64,000 nucleotides of DNA from Linepithema humile (Eukaryota > Arthropoda > Insecta > Hymenoptera > Formicidae): NCBI RefSeq assembly GCF_040581485.1, contig NC_090132.1:9931001-9995000 (forward strand), given 5' to 3'. Shown one piece after another: positions 35,282 through 47,883 of this stretch. How positions within the stretch are numbered: position 1 is the stretch's first letter; each line of letters starts with the position of its first letter. The position numbers were made by a program, and so were the translations under genes. Below the pieces are notes generated by a model. The model saw only the letters and a program-made list of their open reading frames with translations. It made no database searches and had not been told where the DNA came from.

Positions 35282-36455
35282 GAATACCGGCCTATAATTG
35301 CATGGTAAAAAATTATAGTCGGAATACTCATTTTTATAATAAATTCTACTATAATACTAGTTATATAAACCATATACGCATGGTTCCCAGAAACAATGAA
35401 ACTTTTTACTATAAATTGTAGTAATTTCGAATCTTTTATAGTAAAAAATGAAGGAAAGGAATAGTACATAACTTTACTATTCGTATATAGTCTTCGCAAC
35501 CTTAATAATGGAAAGTGTTACTATATTATTATCGGTTACTCAGCTATTAATATAGTAATAATAAGTTATGCCCGTTACCATGGACTTATCCCCACCACTC
35601 GATTTTCAGGTAAGTTGCATCATTTTGATGTCACTGCCTGCGGCAACGTGATCAATGTGACCGATGAGAAGAGTGAACGTTAAATTTATTATAACGTTAA
35701 CGTTAAAGTGCGCTTGAAGAATAAAATAGTCATTGTGCTGATATGAAAGCGTAGAAGACACGTGCCTGTTAGAACACGATTGTAAGAGTATAGGTAATAG
35801 AGATATGTAAATACATACATATATGGTAAGCTAGTCGGTAGGCCACCTGTACATCGAAAACATAAAAGGTCATCTAGAGTGTAAAAGAAGGCAAAATAAA
35901 TAAGAAGCGGTTGATTCGGAGTCAGTTTGAATTGAGCAAGCGAAGAGAGACAAACACGGAAAAAGAGTCCTTTCGACCACGCAAGTGTGCGTTCGGTTCG
36001 GAGAATTCGCAAATTAAAAGACAGAACAATTTATAAGTGAACGGTGCGAGCGTGCATTATTTGATTAAAAAGGTGTGAGCGTACCTTTTAATAGAAACTC
36101 GTGTGAACTAATTTGTTAAATATATCTTTAGTGCTTTTCAATAAGATCTTTTACTTTCTATTACCGAAACTATCGATCATCCTGAATCTTACACGATCTA
36201 CTGAACAACAGCTTTTACCGGCGTAAAAGCAGTATATAAGTGTACGCAACTAACGTCGCCACAAGAATACGTCGTTTACAGACAAGTAAGTAGTGAAATA
36301 ATGTATATTTACACTCACTTGCACAACGGTGCGAGTACTTATTTCTCTGAATTTTTATTTTAATAAATATAATTGTTTGCTTTTCTCCTTCATAATTATT
36401 TTCTTATGTAACATTGTAGGTTAAACGTTTCACTTCAATTTTTTTCTATAACATA
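35282..36455. other. region upstream of the SAM-domain pseudogene
   Basis: No coding segment is supported. A donor-like CAA/GTAAGT at 36284-36292 could end a 5' untranslated exon of the gene whose ATG is at 36456. No CACTC-type terminal repeat like that of element A was found here. Confidence 0.35.
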
Positions 36456-38654
36456 ATGTCGCACTTATGCCAGGAAAAATTAGAAGAGTGGGGTCTTTCA
36501 GAATATGTACAAAAATTTGAAGGTTAACTAATTTTATTAACCTTTTATTGCTAGAATTTTATTGCAACTGCTAGAATATAATTATGATTATGTTGCATTT
36601 TGTATTTGTTTAGATGAGAGCATAGATGAGCAGACATTTCTATACATGCCCGAATATATGGTGGAAGAATTAATCCCTACAATTGGAAAGCGTTTTCATT
36701 TTCTAGAAAATCGTAAAAAATTACTTACAATTGAAAAGGAAGATTCAGTAAGATCGATAAAACAATTAATATTTTTTGTAAAATCCTATTTCTATTGGAA
36801 TTAATAATTTTTGCAAATATAGATTGGCAAATACGAATTATCAAGTTTATAAAAATATCAATTCTGTACTTTATGTCTTTCGAATTCTTGATAATTGTAG
36901 TTAATTTATGAATGTCATCGCTGTAGGAAACTTCAATTTCAATGGATTTGACTAGAAGTGAAATCGAAGAAACTGTCAGTATAGATAGCTGTTCTTCCAA
37001 GGAGTCGATTGATAATTGTGGACAAGTATGCATTTTTATACAAACTTTGTTTATACGAACGAATTATATTCTTGAAATTTTGTTGCGTTTAACTTTTTCA
37101 AAGTAGGCAAGTAAAAATAGAAATAAGAAAGTGTTACATGATTTTAAAATTTTGTATTGTTATTTTAATATTTTTTGCCTAGGCTCTAAAAGAATTGCTT
37201 TCCGAATCTAGTTGTGGTCAAAAAATATCGAAAATATCGCCAAATACGACTGACTGCATCAGATCGTAATAAAATAAGTCATTTCATTATAGACAAACTT
37301 CTTTGCAAATCTATAAAGTATGTACTATTTTATAAAATTGTATATTCATATATGTTTGTATATGTTTTTTATCATTTAATCTCATTCTAATATAATATTG
37401 TAGAATAAGTTCAACTGATTTTCAGAAATAAGCTGAAGAAAGAGTCAGCCTTTTTAAATATGAAACAACATCGACATATTATGTTCCAAGTAATGCAAAA
37501 CAAAAACATCTTGCTAATGGAAAACTGTGGAACAAATACAACAATCTAAAAAAGTACATTAAGAATAAAGCAATAGTTGAAAACAAAGAGAACACTCCGG
37601 TAAATTCTGATTATGAAGAGGCATTGTTTACATTGCGAGCAATTCAGCCAGATGACCCCAGTCTTCTAATGCTTTGGGAAGAAACGTAAGGAGGAAAAAG
37701 ACTTCGATTGCTCAATATTATGAAGAATATCCTATTTTAAAAAGTTCGATTACTACCTCACTGGTAATTTCGTATAAAATTTGTGTGTGCATGTGTGTAC
37801 ATGCACGCAAACGTGGTATAATATAATTATAAATTTTTCTAATTTAATGTCAATTATTACAGATATTGATTGTAGAATTGCAACAGGAATTGACACGCTT
37901 ATTTTTCAAAAAAAGTGGCCCAAAATTTGTCCATACATAATACAGATAGCTGAAAAAAAGCAAGTATGCCCAGCATTGTGTCAACTGAATATGTGTATAT
38001 AATATGTCAACGCAATATGTGTATGCATATTTGTTTATGTTTTTTATCACCTATTAATTCCATTCTAATGTAATGTATGTAATTTCTGTTAATTTCAGAT
38101 GTGCCAGTCGAAGAACTAAGTCTTTTTGTTTCACCTTATATAATTAATACATGTCACGTAAAGACAGACAACAAAAAGAAATGGAAACCTTCTAGTGTGA
38201 AAGTTGCTGAAAGCTTTATCTGTCGAATTCCTGTAAGTAACTTATTCTAACATGTTTGAGAAAAATACTTTAGTATTCGGGACACGTATTTCAAATGTTA
38301 TTGTTACATTATATAATTTTATTTTTTGTAGAATGTAGCACAATTAGAACCTGTATTACAACAGCGAAAAAAAAATTTCAAGCTGTAGGATTAACACTTC
38401 AGCCAACAGTCCTTGCAGTGGGTTCGCTGATAAACTTCACATCTTTTTACGTTCTTGTAAACGACGTAAAGTGCACTTTGACAAGTCTGCCGAATGCAAT
38501 AGATCTGTGCTTTCAAGCCTTTTTTGCACTAGATGCAAAATATCCAGTAGACTGTGAAAGAGTATGGTATTTTTTACAACAATATGTGTACGGTATTTAT
38601 TACCAGCGAAAAATATTCACGAAATTTTATTTCTTCGGATATCGTTTGGCATGA
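36456..38654 (+). pseudogene. SAM-domain SAMD3-like family gene, frameshifted copy
   Basis: Exons at 36456-36522, 36614-36747, 36927-37025, 37183-37269, ~37433-37765, ~37862-37970, 38099-38232 and 38332-38654. The first two encode a SAM domain (LEEWGLSEYVQKF, then PEYMVEELIPTIGKRF). Later exons match, block by block, the gene inside element A at 52994: KWKPSSVKVAE versus RTWRPPHREIQE, LTLQPTVLAVGS versus LTMQPYVLVCGS, AIDLCFQAFFALDAKYP versus ALDLCFKIIHSAHLNYS. Intron positions correspond. It is broken: a stop in exon 4 (37267), a stop early in exon 5, a 1-base shift at ~37687 and another in the A-run at ~38370. The SAMD3-like family is multicopy in many animals and its function is unknown. 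Confidence 0.75.
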
Positions 38655-38868
38655 TATAAATGAATTAATGTCTTCTACTTCGCAATAAATATTAATAATA
38701 ATTTTACGTTTTTTTTGAAATGTTACGTTTTTCGAAATAAATAAGAATAATAATTTTACGTTTTTTTTAAATAATATTTACGTTAAAGTTGATTTAGTTC
38801 ACGTAGTAAATATATACATAAACAATATAAAAAAAAACATATATTTGTATATATGTATATTCGTGAAA

Positions 38869-39093
38869 ATGCTTAAATGCAATATTTGTCTTAAAACAAT
38901 ATCTAAAAGGAACTTAAAACTGCATCTTACGTTTGCACATGAAACACGTGTTAATTCTATAATTTATACTTGTCCATATAAAGCTTGTGGGCGTTCTCTA
39001 TTAAGAAAATATACATGTACTTGTATATTAATACGAAATGTTATATTTGGTTTTTTACATGTTCATGAAAATATGTATGTATATGTATATTAA
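38869..39093 (+). CDS. orphan C2H2-type zinc-finger ORF (partial)
   Basis: The ORF begins MLKCNICLKTISK and contains one clear C-x2-C...H-x4-H finger (CNIC...HLTFAH) and a second half-finger (CPYKAC). After ~50 residues it degenerates into low-complexity translation of a tgtatat-rich repeat, so a donor was probably lost or not recognised. It lies between the SAM pseudogene and an inverted fragment of the same SAM family. It may be a second gene of one mobile unit or an independent remnant. Confidence 0.4.
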   Translation: MLKCNICLKTISKRNLKLHLTFAHETRVNSIIYTCPYKACGRSLLRKYTCTCILIRNVIFGFLHVHENMYVYVY

Positions 39094-39149
39094 TGTTAAA
39101 ATTAGTTTTTTATATGTGTAAAACAATTCTTTTATTTTTGTTTATTTAG

Positions 39150-39345
39150 TTTGTTTCAAAGCAATATTTAGCTCTTTATAATCAGGATTTATTGGAGTGT
39201 TCTCTTTGTTTTCAACTATTGCTTTATTCTTAATGTACTTTTTTAAATTGTTGCATTTGTTCCACAGTTTTCCGTTAGCAAGACGTTTTTGTTTTGCATT
39301 ACTTGGAACATAATATGTCGATGTTGTTTCATATTTAAAAAGGCT
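39150..39345 (-). pseudogene. inverted fragment of the SAMD3-like gene
   Basis: The minus-strand translation (SLFKYETTSTYYVPSNAKQK onward) is nearly identical to exon 5 of the pseudogene at ~37446-37620 on the plus strand. DNA identity is high over ~175 bp. It represents an inverted partial duplication 1.5 kb away, and transcripts spanning both could fold back. Confidence 0.8.
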
Positions 39346-39417
39346 GACTATTTTAGATTTTACTGAAAGTATATTGGAGCAAAAAAAGCAAAATTTTTTG
39401 TTTCGATATTTCTGCAT

Positions 39418-40048
39418 TCACAAAATGTTAACAGGGTGATATAATAGGCCTTAATAAATGGAAATATACCATTTTAGAATTATTATGCCAACCTGTATAT
39501 ATGTTATAATGAGTTAAATGGCGTATTATTATGAACACATAACATGTTTAAAAACCTTAATATTTTTTACGTATTAGATGCAATATACAAGATGTCTATA
39601 TACCTTATAGTACAAAATAAGTACGAAATATAATATGTAACCCTTATTAGTATATAGTAATCTATTTATTGTATAGCACCTCCAACAATATAAATAATGT
39701 ACAATCCGTATCAATAAAAAAATGTTAAATATGAACTTGTTAGTATTGTTAAATTAACCTTTTAAAATTGTTAAAAACAATTAAATTAAAACCTCGGAGC
39801 GCTCTCCGAGTATTCTGCCTTTCTATTTCAAATGTCGAGTAGTTGAGAATTCCTGATAGTTTAATATAATATTATAGATGTCGCTTGCGACCATTTCAAC
39901 AGAAAACAGTATATTCCTGTCATATAATACTTTATTTCATGCCGGAATTGTGTGTTTACTGCGAACAGTTTCCGTTATCCACCGGCTTCGAATTGGCTTC
40001 GAATCGGCTTTTCGAATTGCATTGAAACGTCGTAACATTGTTGTAATA
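39418..40048. other. 5' flank of the Mutator-like transposase ORF
   Basis: AT-rich sequence with a compact palindrome (ctcggagcgctctccgag, 39793-39810). It should contain the left terminal repeat of the Mutator-like element, but I could not identify a matching inverted end on the right side. Confidence 0.35.
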
Positions 40049-41791
40049 ATGCCGAAAAAGAGAATATATGCAAATAAGAAAGGGAGTAGAGCAAGTACTT
40101 CACGTGCAAGTCGAAGTTCAATAAAGAGAAGGCAACCTTTAAATAGGTATTCTTTAGAAGGCGAAACTGAAAGTGTGAGCACGTCGGCGAAAAAACTGAA
40201 AACGAGTGCGGACGATTACGAGATACACGTGGACAATACTTTTGGGTATCGTTTCATTAATTTTGTTACCGTTTTTACAAGCATTTCGCAATTAATTGTT
40301 TGCAAAACGTGTGGCTCGAACATCAAGTTTGAAGAATCCAGTTGTCGCGGTCTAGGTTTCAAAATTGCTGTTATTTGTGAAAAGTGCGTGCCAAAATATA
40401 TTAACTCTAGCCCACTTATAAACAATCACGCTTACGACATAAATCGCCGAATGGTATTTACAATGAGATTACTCGGTATAGGAATCAATGGGATTAAAAA
40501 ATTTTGTGCATTTATGTGTTTGCCGATACCAGTGTATCAGTCTTTTTATGACAAAATAATTTCAAACATTCGTGTTGCCACTGATGCTGTGTGTGAAACT
40601 TCAATAAAACGAGCAGCTGCAAAAGAAAAGGAGATGTCATTGGAAAGAGGACAGGTAGACGGGATAACGGTTTCTAGTGACAGGACCTGGAGAAAGAAAG
40701 GATTCTCGTCTTTGTTCGGTGTCGTATCACTAATAGGGTGGTGCACGGGAAAAGTCGTCGACATTGCAATGAAATCTAAATTCTGTAAGGCCTGCAGTTT
40801 GTGGAACGGAAAGCAAAAAACAAGCGAATATGAAGAATGGGCTGCAAATCACGAAGCAAATTGCGAAAGAAATCACGAAGATTCGTCGGGAAAGATGGAA
40901 GTAGACGCAGTCATAGGAATGTTTCAGCGGTCCGAAAAATTGCACAATTTAAAATATTCTCATTACATCGGTGACGGGGACAGCAAAACATTCAAAGGCA
41001 TTTTAGATTCGAAACCTTATGATGATTTGAATGTTTGTAAAAAAGAATGTATAGATCACGTTCAAAAACGTATGGGCACGAGATTACGTAATTTGAAAAA
41101 AAATATAAGAGGTCTTGGAGGCAAATTGACAGGCAAACTGATCGACGAGTTGACAATATACTATGGTCTAGCTATTCGCAGAAATCCTAATTCCATTGAA
41201 GATATGAGACGAGAAATATGGGCGACTTTATTCCACAAGATTTCCACAGACAGCAAACCGCAGCACGACCGTTGCCCAGTCGGAGAAAACTCTTGGTGTT
41301 CTTGGCAGCAGGCGAAAGCGCACAACGAATTACATCACTACCAACACAAAGCAGCTTTGAATAATGAAGTTTTTAAGGCTGTTCAACCAATTTATGAAGA
41401 ACTAAGTCGAGACGAGTTGCTATCCCGCTGTGTTGGCGGGTTTACCCAAAACAGCAACGAGAGCTTCAATTCTGTGCTGTGGGCAATAGCACCGAAAACC
41501 GTTCATAGTAACAAAGCAATCGTTGATATTGCCGCAAATATTGCTGTTTGCAATTTTAACGATGGTTTGCACAGCATAATAGAAATTATGCAAGTCTTAA
41601 ATTTGATAATTGGCAGTACTTGCTACAATTTCTGCGTTGAAACAGACGAACGCCGGATCCGCGCAGCTGAGCGCGCCATGACCGAGAAAGCTCAAGAAGC
41701 TCGTAGACAGCAGACATCAGCTCGGAAGACCACAGATGACGAGTATATAAATGTAGAAGGTCAACTGTATGGTGCAGGCATTGCAGATTAA
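40049..41791 (+). CDS. Mutator-like (MULE) transposase, intact 580-aa ORF
   Basis: The start is taken at 40049 (MPKKRIYANKKG), because the 57 residues in frame upstream are unlike this family. The N-terminus is basic (probable nuclear targeting), followed by a zinc-binding segment (CKTCGSN...CEKC). A DDE-type core follows: SSDRTWRKKGFSSLFGVVS with the first Asp, YIGDGDSKTF with the second, and FTQNSNESFNSVLW with a likely Glu. HVQKRMGTRLR and the CPVGENSWCSW block are typical of the arthropod Mutator-domain family. There is no intron, stop or frameshift, so the copy may be young. The terminal inverted repeats were not located. Confidence 0.88.
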   Translation: MPKKRIYANKKGSRASTSRASRSSIKRRQPLNRYSLEGETESVSTSAKKLKTSADDYEIHVDNTFGYRFINFVTVFTSISQLIVCKTCGSNIKFEESSCRGLGFKIAVICEKCVPKYINSSPLINNHAYDINRRMVFTMRLLGIGINGIKKFCAFMCLPIPVYQSFYDKIISNIRVATDAVCETSIKRAAAKEKEMSLERGQVDGITVSSDRTWRKKGFSSLFGVVSLIGWCTGKVVDIAMKSKFCKACSLWNGKQKTSEYEEWAANHEANCERNHEDSSGKMEVDAVIGMFQRSEKLHNLKYSHYIGDGDSKTFKGILDSKPYDDLNVCKKECIDHVQKRMGTRLRNLKKNIRGLGGKLTGKLIDELTIYYGLAIRRNPNSIEDMRREIWATLFHKISTDSKPQHDRCPVGENSWCSWQQAKAHNELHHYQHKAALNNEVFKAVQPIYEELSRDELLSRCVGGFTQNSNESFNSVLWAIAPKTVHSNKAIVDIAANIAVCNFNDGLHSIIEIMQVLNLIIGSTCYNFCVETDERRIRAAERAMTEKAQEARRQQTSARKTTDDEYINVEGQLYGAGIAD

Positions 41792-43665
41792 CGGTACAGA
41801 CTAACGATGAGTTCCTAATAATTACAAGTTTTCTCGTTACAAAACTTTAAATGCAATTTCTGTAAAACACCATTTTTCAAATTGGTGTGCAGCGTAACTC
41901 CCACAATTTACATCGGATTAACTTGAAACAAAGCTTATCCTGCGCCAAATTAAATTTTTTATGGAAATACGTAGCCGTTTTTTAATAGGATTGTTAGTTT
42001 TTTTTGGGAATCAATTTTATAAACGATTTTTTAGTGAAGATTTGTATACTTTTTTTCAAGTTACTGTAAATTCCACAAAAATTAATATTTTTCAAAAATC
42101 CTACGTACTTCCAAGGCAAATTTATCAGAGAATATGAGATGTTTTGAATTTTTGTTTTATGTCATACTAGTCAGCCGGAATCCTGCACACCGATTGGACC
42201 GGCATAGCGCAAAGAGTCATCTTTGTCGCCATCTACAGGATATTCTTTTAAGTATTTTTTAATTTAAAAAATATATTTTATAACTAAAAACTATAATAAA
42301 ATCAACCCTCAAATCTGTTTTTTGATTACTCTATTCCTTAGATGTGAAAAAAAATTAATGAAAAAGAGGAAAAATTTCTTACGCAAAGGTGTTATAACCC
42401 CTTAAGTAACGCGCTCTATTTTTTATGCTTGGCGCCCTCGGATACTATAAATTATAGTGAAATTATGGTTATTTCGACTTTTTTTCAGTGATAATATTAA
42501 TAAATATCTACCAAAAAGTTTTCAAAAAATTAATAATTTTAAATGTTAATTAATTCATCGTTAGATAAAACTGAATCGCGAACCGAGAGACGGACGCTAA
42601 AACGGATGTACATCGGACATATTAGTTGGGCGCTCGTTACTTTTCACTCCAATAGCCATAACCCGATACCCGTGTCGGTTCTCGCCACGATATCGAAAAA
42701 CAATCAGAAGCTCACACTAGCGCGTGTCTCGCGACCCTTCTGTAATCACGCACTGTGTTCTTAGTGGGAGGCAGAAGAAAACACGGAAGAGAGAGCATCC
42801 CCGCGTGACCTCGAGTTAATTCTCATCGTATATCCTCCCTTTCGATACTTCCGGGTTCCCTTTATCAATTTCTCCGTCTCTTTCCCACTCACTCGCCCTT
42901 TCCGTTTCCTATCTCCCGCGCTCCGCTTTCAGCGTCTCTCGTTTTCACGAGCACGCTCCTCATTTCTACGGGCTTGATCCGACGACGAGGAGAAAAAAAG
43001 CTCGAGAGTCAGGTGCCAGTTATCGGGAAAGTCGATAGTGATATGAAATATGGCTCTGTAAGGTAATAGCGGCATGCCGTCTTCCTTTTCTCGCAAACGC
43101 CGGAATAACGTGTCTCGTTAACCACGCCGTCGTATATCTCCGGGATTCTGATCTCTTCTGCTTCGTAACGTTCCGCTCGGTATGCTTAAACTTGAGCCGA
43201 CCTAACAACTGTATGCGAAATATGCGAGTGAGTGTCGATACCGGAATGCTATGCCAGGAAAACGAGTACTTCGAAGCGCGTGCATAATCCGCGTCCCAAA
43301 ATGCGACAAACTTCCAGCAGCGCTATTAAGTAATGGAGCTTTATTAGTCGTAGTACAATTTCAAGTGGACTGAGCGAATTGATAGAATTCTTGAATGAGT
43401 TTAAGCTGACTTACACGAAACTATCGACTTTAATTGGCGAAACTTTCTTACTAACGTAAAATGTTGAATGCTCCGAAATTTGAAAAGTTGTAACAAACGA
43501 CGATTCCACTCAACAGAATTCGCTGAAAGAGAACTCACTGCACATTTCGACGCTACGAGGAACAACGCCAGGTCGATTTCCGTCAATTCTAAGACCCTTA
43601 TAAAATTTCTTTTACAAAATTCTATCTATCTCGACATAATATGTATTTAAGAATCTACGCGAAAT

Positions 43666-43709
<44 letters not shown>

Positions 43710-44169
43710 GCCCGAGAAAGATCACTTGGACGAATATATTCTCGAGTTCTCGACAGAATATTCATTAATTGAATAAGTGCCTCTTTTCTCAAATCTCTTC
43801 GATCGATCGCTATGCTTACTCTATTACTTGACAGTATATAAGTATAATTAGAGTGGACATAGCTCTCTATCCGTTGATGGAGCGAAGATGACCGCAGCAA
43901 GATATATAGGGTGCTTGAAATTAAGAGGATTTCACTAAGTGGATATTTCACTAAGTGATCTTCAGAGTAAAGAAAGAAAATTGTGTCTATACAATTATTA
44001 CATTTCGATTCGATTTCTTTCTATTTACTTCTCAGTTTATAAAAGGCACAATTAGAAGTTGGAGAAAATATAAATTCTTTACATTCAATCAGAACTGTTA
44101 AAATAAATTATTAAATTTTTTCAAAATAATCTTTTAAAATGTCCTTTTTTAATAGAACCTAGAAGATAT
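41792..44169. other. 3' flank of the Mutator ORF and noncoding sequence
   Basis: It contains a GA microsatellite at 43668-43705 and a moderately CpG-rich block (42560-43280). No exon is supported. The right end of the Mutator element must lie somewhere in the first several hundred bases. Confidence 0.4.
43668..43705. repeat. (GA)n microsatellite
   Basis: About 19 GA units. Confidence 0.95.
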
Positions 44170-45560
44170 GTGTTACCCGTTTTCACCCTGTGTGAAACAG
44201 TGCCATTAACGCATCGCGGAAATAACTACACGTTACTGTTCACACAGCGGACACATCATCATCGACTTCGTCGTCGCGGACGACAACGTCCGGCGACGAT
44301 ATTGAACGGACGAAGAGAGCTCGAAGACGATCGATGGAACGCGGAGCGCCGTTTCGTCGCGCGTTTTAATTTCCATCCCGGCACCTCCGGACTTCTCCAA
44401 TTTCCGGTCCATTGCTGGAGGTACGCGAAAGAGAGCGCGACCGCGCGTCCGGACGCGACGAGATAATAATTCATAACGCCGGCAAAAAATAGGGACATTT
44501 TTCTTCGCGCCGACCGTAAAAAGCCCGTACTCGCTCGCCTCGAAATTTTCGAGGTGGATTTTACCTCTTTTATCGCTGTGCCGACTACGCCGTGCGGTAG
44601 GCACCGTCTGACCTACTATTCCGCGCGACGTTTCGCAATATTTCATAACTCGCAGCGCGGTCACGGTGACGCGCGTCGCGCGCAGACGGACTACAATAAT
44701 GGAAAGCCGCACACTTTTGGAAAAGCGCAATAAGCGACCGCTCCTCCGGGTATGACGTTGGTCGAATCAGCGCAAGACAGCGTGAAGACACGAGCAGCTA
44801 AAATTTCAAACACACGCGACGTCGGGCCGGAGATTACTTTCAGCGTATTAGTCGCGCTGAACTTAACGCAAATACGCGCGGCGGTGTGCAATAACAAATG
44901 TCTAAAAACATCGTATGCCTGCCGCGGAAATGTAACATTGCCGTAAATGTCACAAACGGACATTGCAAAAGCGCCACGAACCATTTGCGACGCGTTTATC
45001 TGCATCTTACAATACAATAGATTCATTTATATAATAAATCAATTGCAATAATTCATAGCTATTTATTTTGTGGAAAATTATTTATGAGAAAGAAATGAGT
45101 TTAAGAAAAAAATACTGCAATTAACATATCGTTTTAAGCTTTAATTTCTCTTATAGTCACCTATTTGTCTCAGGACATCTGCACACGCCGTGAGCAACGT
45201 GTGCGGCAAACCACGAAATTGTCGCGCTCGGAAACTCCGACCGGCACTAAACGAAGGGGGAAACAGGAGATTTCTCCACGTCGTAGAGGAAATCGAGACA
45301 CCGATCTGCAAAACTACAGTAGTCGCAGATGTGCAGATAACGGCGTAGACCAACGCCCAATGCGGTCCAATTCAAGCCGGGGATATTATCGTACGGAAAT
45401 CTTGAAACGCGGAGCGCGCGATGAGACGTGAAGCGACGGGAAAGAGAGAGACGACGAGAGGAGATCTGACAACGAAAGAGCGCGCACGGCAAAGAGAGCC
45501 CTCGATAGGTGTGTACGATATACGCATATATCTCTGCTTGCGTCGTTTGCTACTCAATGA
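44170..45560. promoter_or_regulatory. CpG-dense island, possible promoter or 5' exon
   Basis: By eye this is the longest CpG-rich block in the right half. Overlapping open frames on both strands encode Arg/Ser-rich low-complexity strings with no domain. The most likely role is regulatory or untranslated exon sequence. Confidence 0.3.
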
Positions 45561-47394
45561 AACGTAATTCCGTGCAAATTACGTTCGTTACGTCGGATAA
45601 AATCCGAGACATTACGTCCCCTTCGTCTCCATTATGTGTCCATCGCGAGAGAAGAATCTAATTTCGCAGAAATGCTGCGGGGATTTTTTGACATATAAAG
45701 CATATAATTTTTTGACATATAAAGGAGCATACCGGGACGCTATTTCTCGCGGAAATTTCTCATTCAAAACCGAAAGTACGAAAGTGAGCGCGACAAGAAG
45801 AAATCGAATGGTTTAAGGAGCTGATATTGATCCATCCAAGCACCCGTCAGCGATGGCGAATTCCAGCTATTTGTTTGCCCGACTGAGGTTTTTTTTTAGA
45901 AAACTCTGCGGCATCGTTCACGCGCCTGTTCGATTAGCGCGCAACACTAATTTTTTAAGCACTTATCTCCGTAACAATAAGAAAATAGAATATTTACGTA
46001 ACGATAAAAAAAAACTAGTTTACGATAGCGAAGCGTGTTTCTATTAATCGTATATTGAATTTTGTCTCGTGATTTCCGACTCTTTTAATATCGCAGCAAT
46101 CGTGCTTCTCCTCAAAGAGCTTAGCAGCGCTATGTAACACGCGCACTGCTCTTTGCGCGACTGCAATATTATTTTCTAACAATCTCCCCCGAAGGAATAA
46201 ACACGAATTCCGCACAGTATATTAAACGCACGGAATTTTAATATTATCAAAATTGACTGTGCATAAACCAATATACCATGCATTGTAGTCAATGCGGAGT
46301 TATTTCTACGAGAGAAATATTTAGAAATATTTCGCGTACAAGAATACAGCCTGTTGTTAATTTCGTGGAGAAAAAATCGTGACAATTAATTTTCTTCCAT
46401 GGATGTCGATATGTATCTTCTTTCTATTCTGCAAAATTAATTAACCAAGAACTCTCGCGGACGCATAAACGATTAATAACACGAAAAATGAAGTATTCAT
46501 CACGCTCTTAATCTTCTCAACTGAAATAAATTAATCTCTACTAAAATAAATTAATATTACGTCAATCTTGATTATTATGTCGCTTTTAAAAAATTCTTTT
46601 ATTATTAGTATCTACGTAAATATTTGAATATCTACATTTTTGTGTATATTCTGATTGCTTAAATCCATAATTGGAAATATAGTTACATATGAAAATTGCA
46701 ATATATTATATTTGTAACAAAAAACGTAAAGCAGTACGTTTTTATTGCGGTACCATTTACACGTTTGCAATCGCTTCAGCTTGTCATTAAACAAATTTTT
46801 CTTATTTATCCTTTTCATTATTTTTGAATTATAAGTTAATTTTTGCAAATTTACATCAAACTTTCGTTTGGTCATCTACGACCTCTTACGATCTCTGATT
46901 ACACTAAATCATTTTCCATTCGACGTTGACGTTTTCTGTTATGATTCACGACCTCTTCTATGCCGAAGTAAGAATATATAAACGAATCTCTCATATCTGT
47001 ACGAGCTACGAAATCAGAAACGTGTTTTCGTCGTGCTAATAAAATAATAAAAGTTTTAAATATTTGCAAACGTATGTTGGAATTGATTTTGCACCACATC
47101 TTTAGTAAATACAAATTATTAATCATTAATGTCTTAGTTCAAAATCCGGCCTCATATATGTATTAAATATCCAAATTATGGCCAAATATGTATTTTGTAT
47201 ATTGATTTACGATATTTTTTGTGCTTTAATAATTCGTATTTTTTTTATTCTTATTGCTTCTCCTTAAAAAAAACCACACAATTATTAAATATTATTATGA
47301 TTTTCTACATCTTCGATCGTTTTGTCTTAAAACCACATAAATATACATATCAATAAATATCGTGTTTGATTCAAGTTGGACGTCATGCAGAATA
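45561..47394. other. noncoding stretch upstream of the truncated C11orf54 copy
   Basis: AT-rich, with a short direct repeat of tttttgacatataaag at 45689-45725. No exon is supported before the ATG at 47395. Confidence 0.4.
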
Positions 47395-47883
47395 ATGAAG
47401 AAGATAAATATTGTGAATATTGTGAATATTGCAACAACAGTAAAACACAGAATTTCATAAAAGAGATATTGTATCAACCTGACCTCGAAGAATTGCAAAC
47501 GGGTACGTAATTTATAAAACCTAATTCAATACCCACGTATTTAAATGCATTCATTACTATTCGACAATAGTTCTAACTATGGCATTAAAGAAAAGTTTCG
47601 AGAACGTGGTAGTCACAATAACCAGCTGTCCACAGTTGACGAAGGAACCCTTCAATCTTGCTGCGAATGGTGAGAAATCTAGAGCTCCTGATTTTGCGTT
47701 TAAAATACAACATAGATCAAATTTACAGGACTGCATGGCAACACGGCAATTATAAAATGCAAGACGAAGTCGAAGACGCAGAAAAAGTGGAATATGAAAT
47801 ATTTTCTTCAGAATTTTTCTTACGATTCCTTTCTCATCGGAGGGGAATTCGGTGCAAAGCCGAATCTGCCGTTCAATGGCTAT
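47395..47883 (+). pseudogene. second C11orf54 (PTD012) homolog, exons 1-3 only
   Basis: Exons at 47395-47502, 47571-47669 and 47729-47883 reproduce the first three exons of the gene at 9359 with the same intron phases. The translation includes YQPDLEELQ, SCPQLTKEPFNLAANG and AKPNLPFNGY. The last donor (GTATGC) is followed by sequence resembling intron 3 of the intact copy. Within ~100 bp inverted repeats and then the NOF element begin. No homologue of exons 4-6 was found downstream in the window, so the region carrying the zinc site is missing. All three exons are open, so loss of the 3' half was probably recent. If exons 4-6 lie beyond 64000, the gene would be split by a >16 kb intron instead. 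Confidence 0.85.

Noticed and set aside
36725..37033. 102-aa minus-strand ORF
   Set aside because: Shadow of exons 2-3 of the SAM-domain pseudogene and its intron.
39793..39810. Palindrome ctcggagcgctctccgag as the left end of the Mutator element
   Set aside because: No matching inverted sequence was found downstream of 41791, so it cannot be called a terminal repeat.
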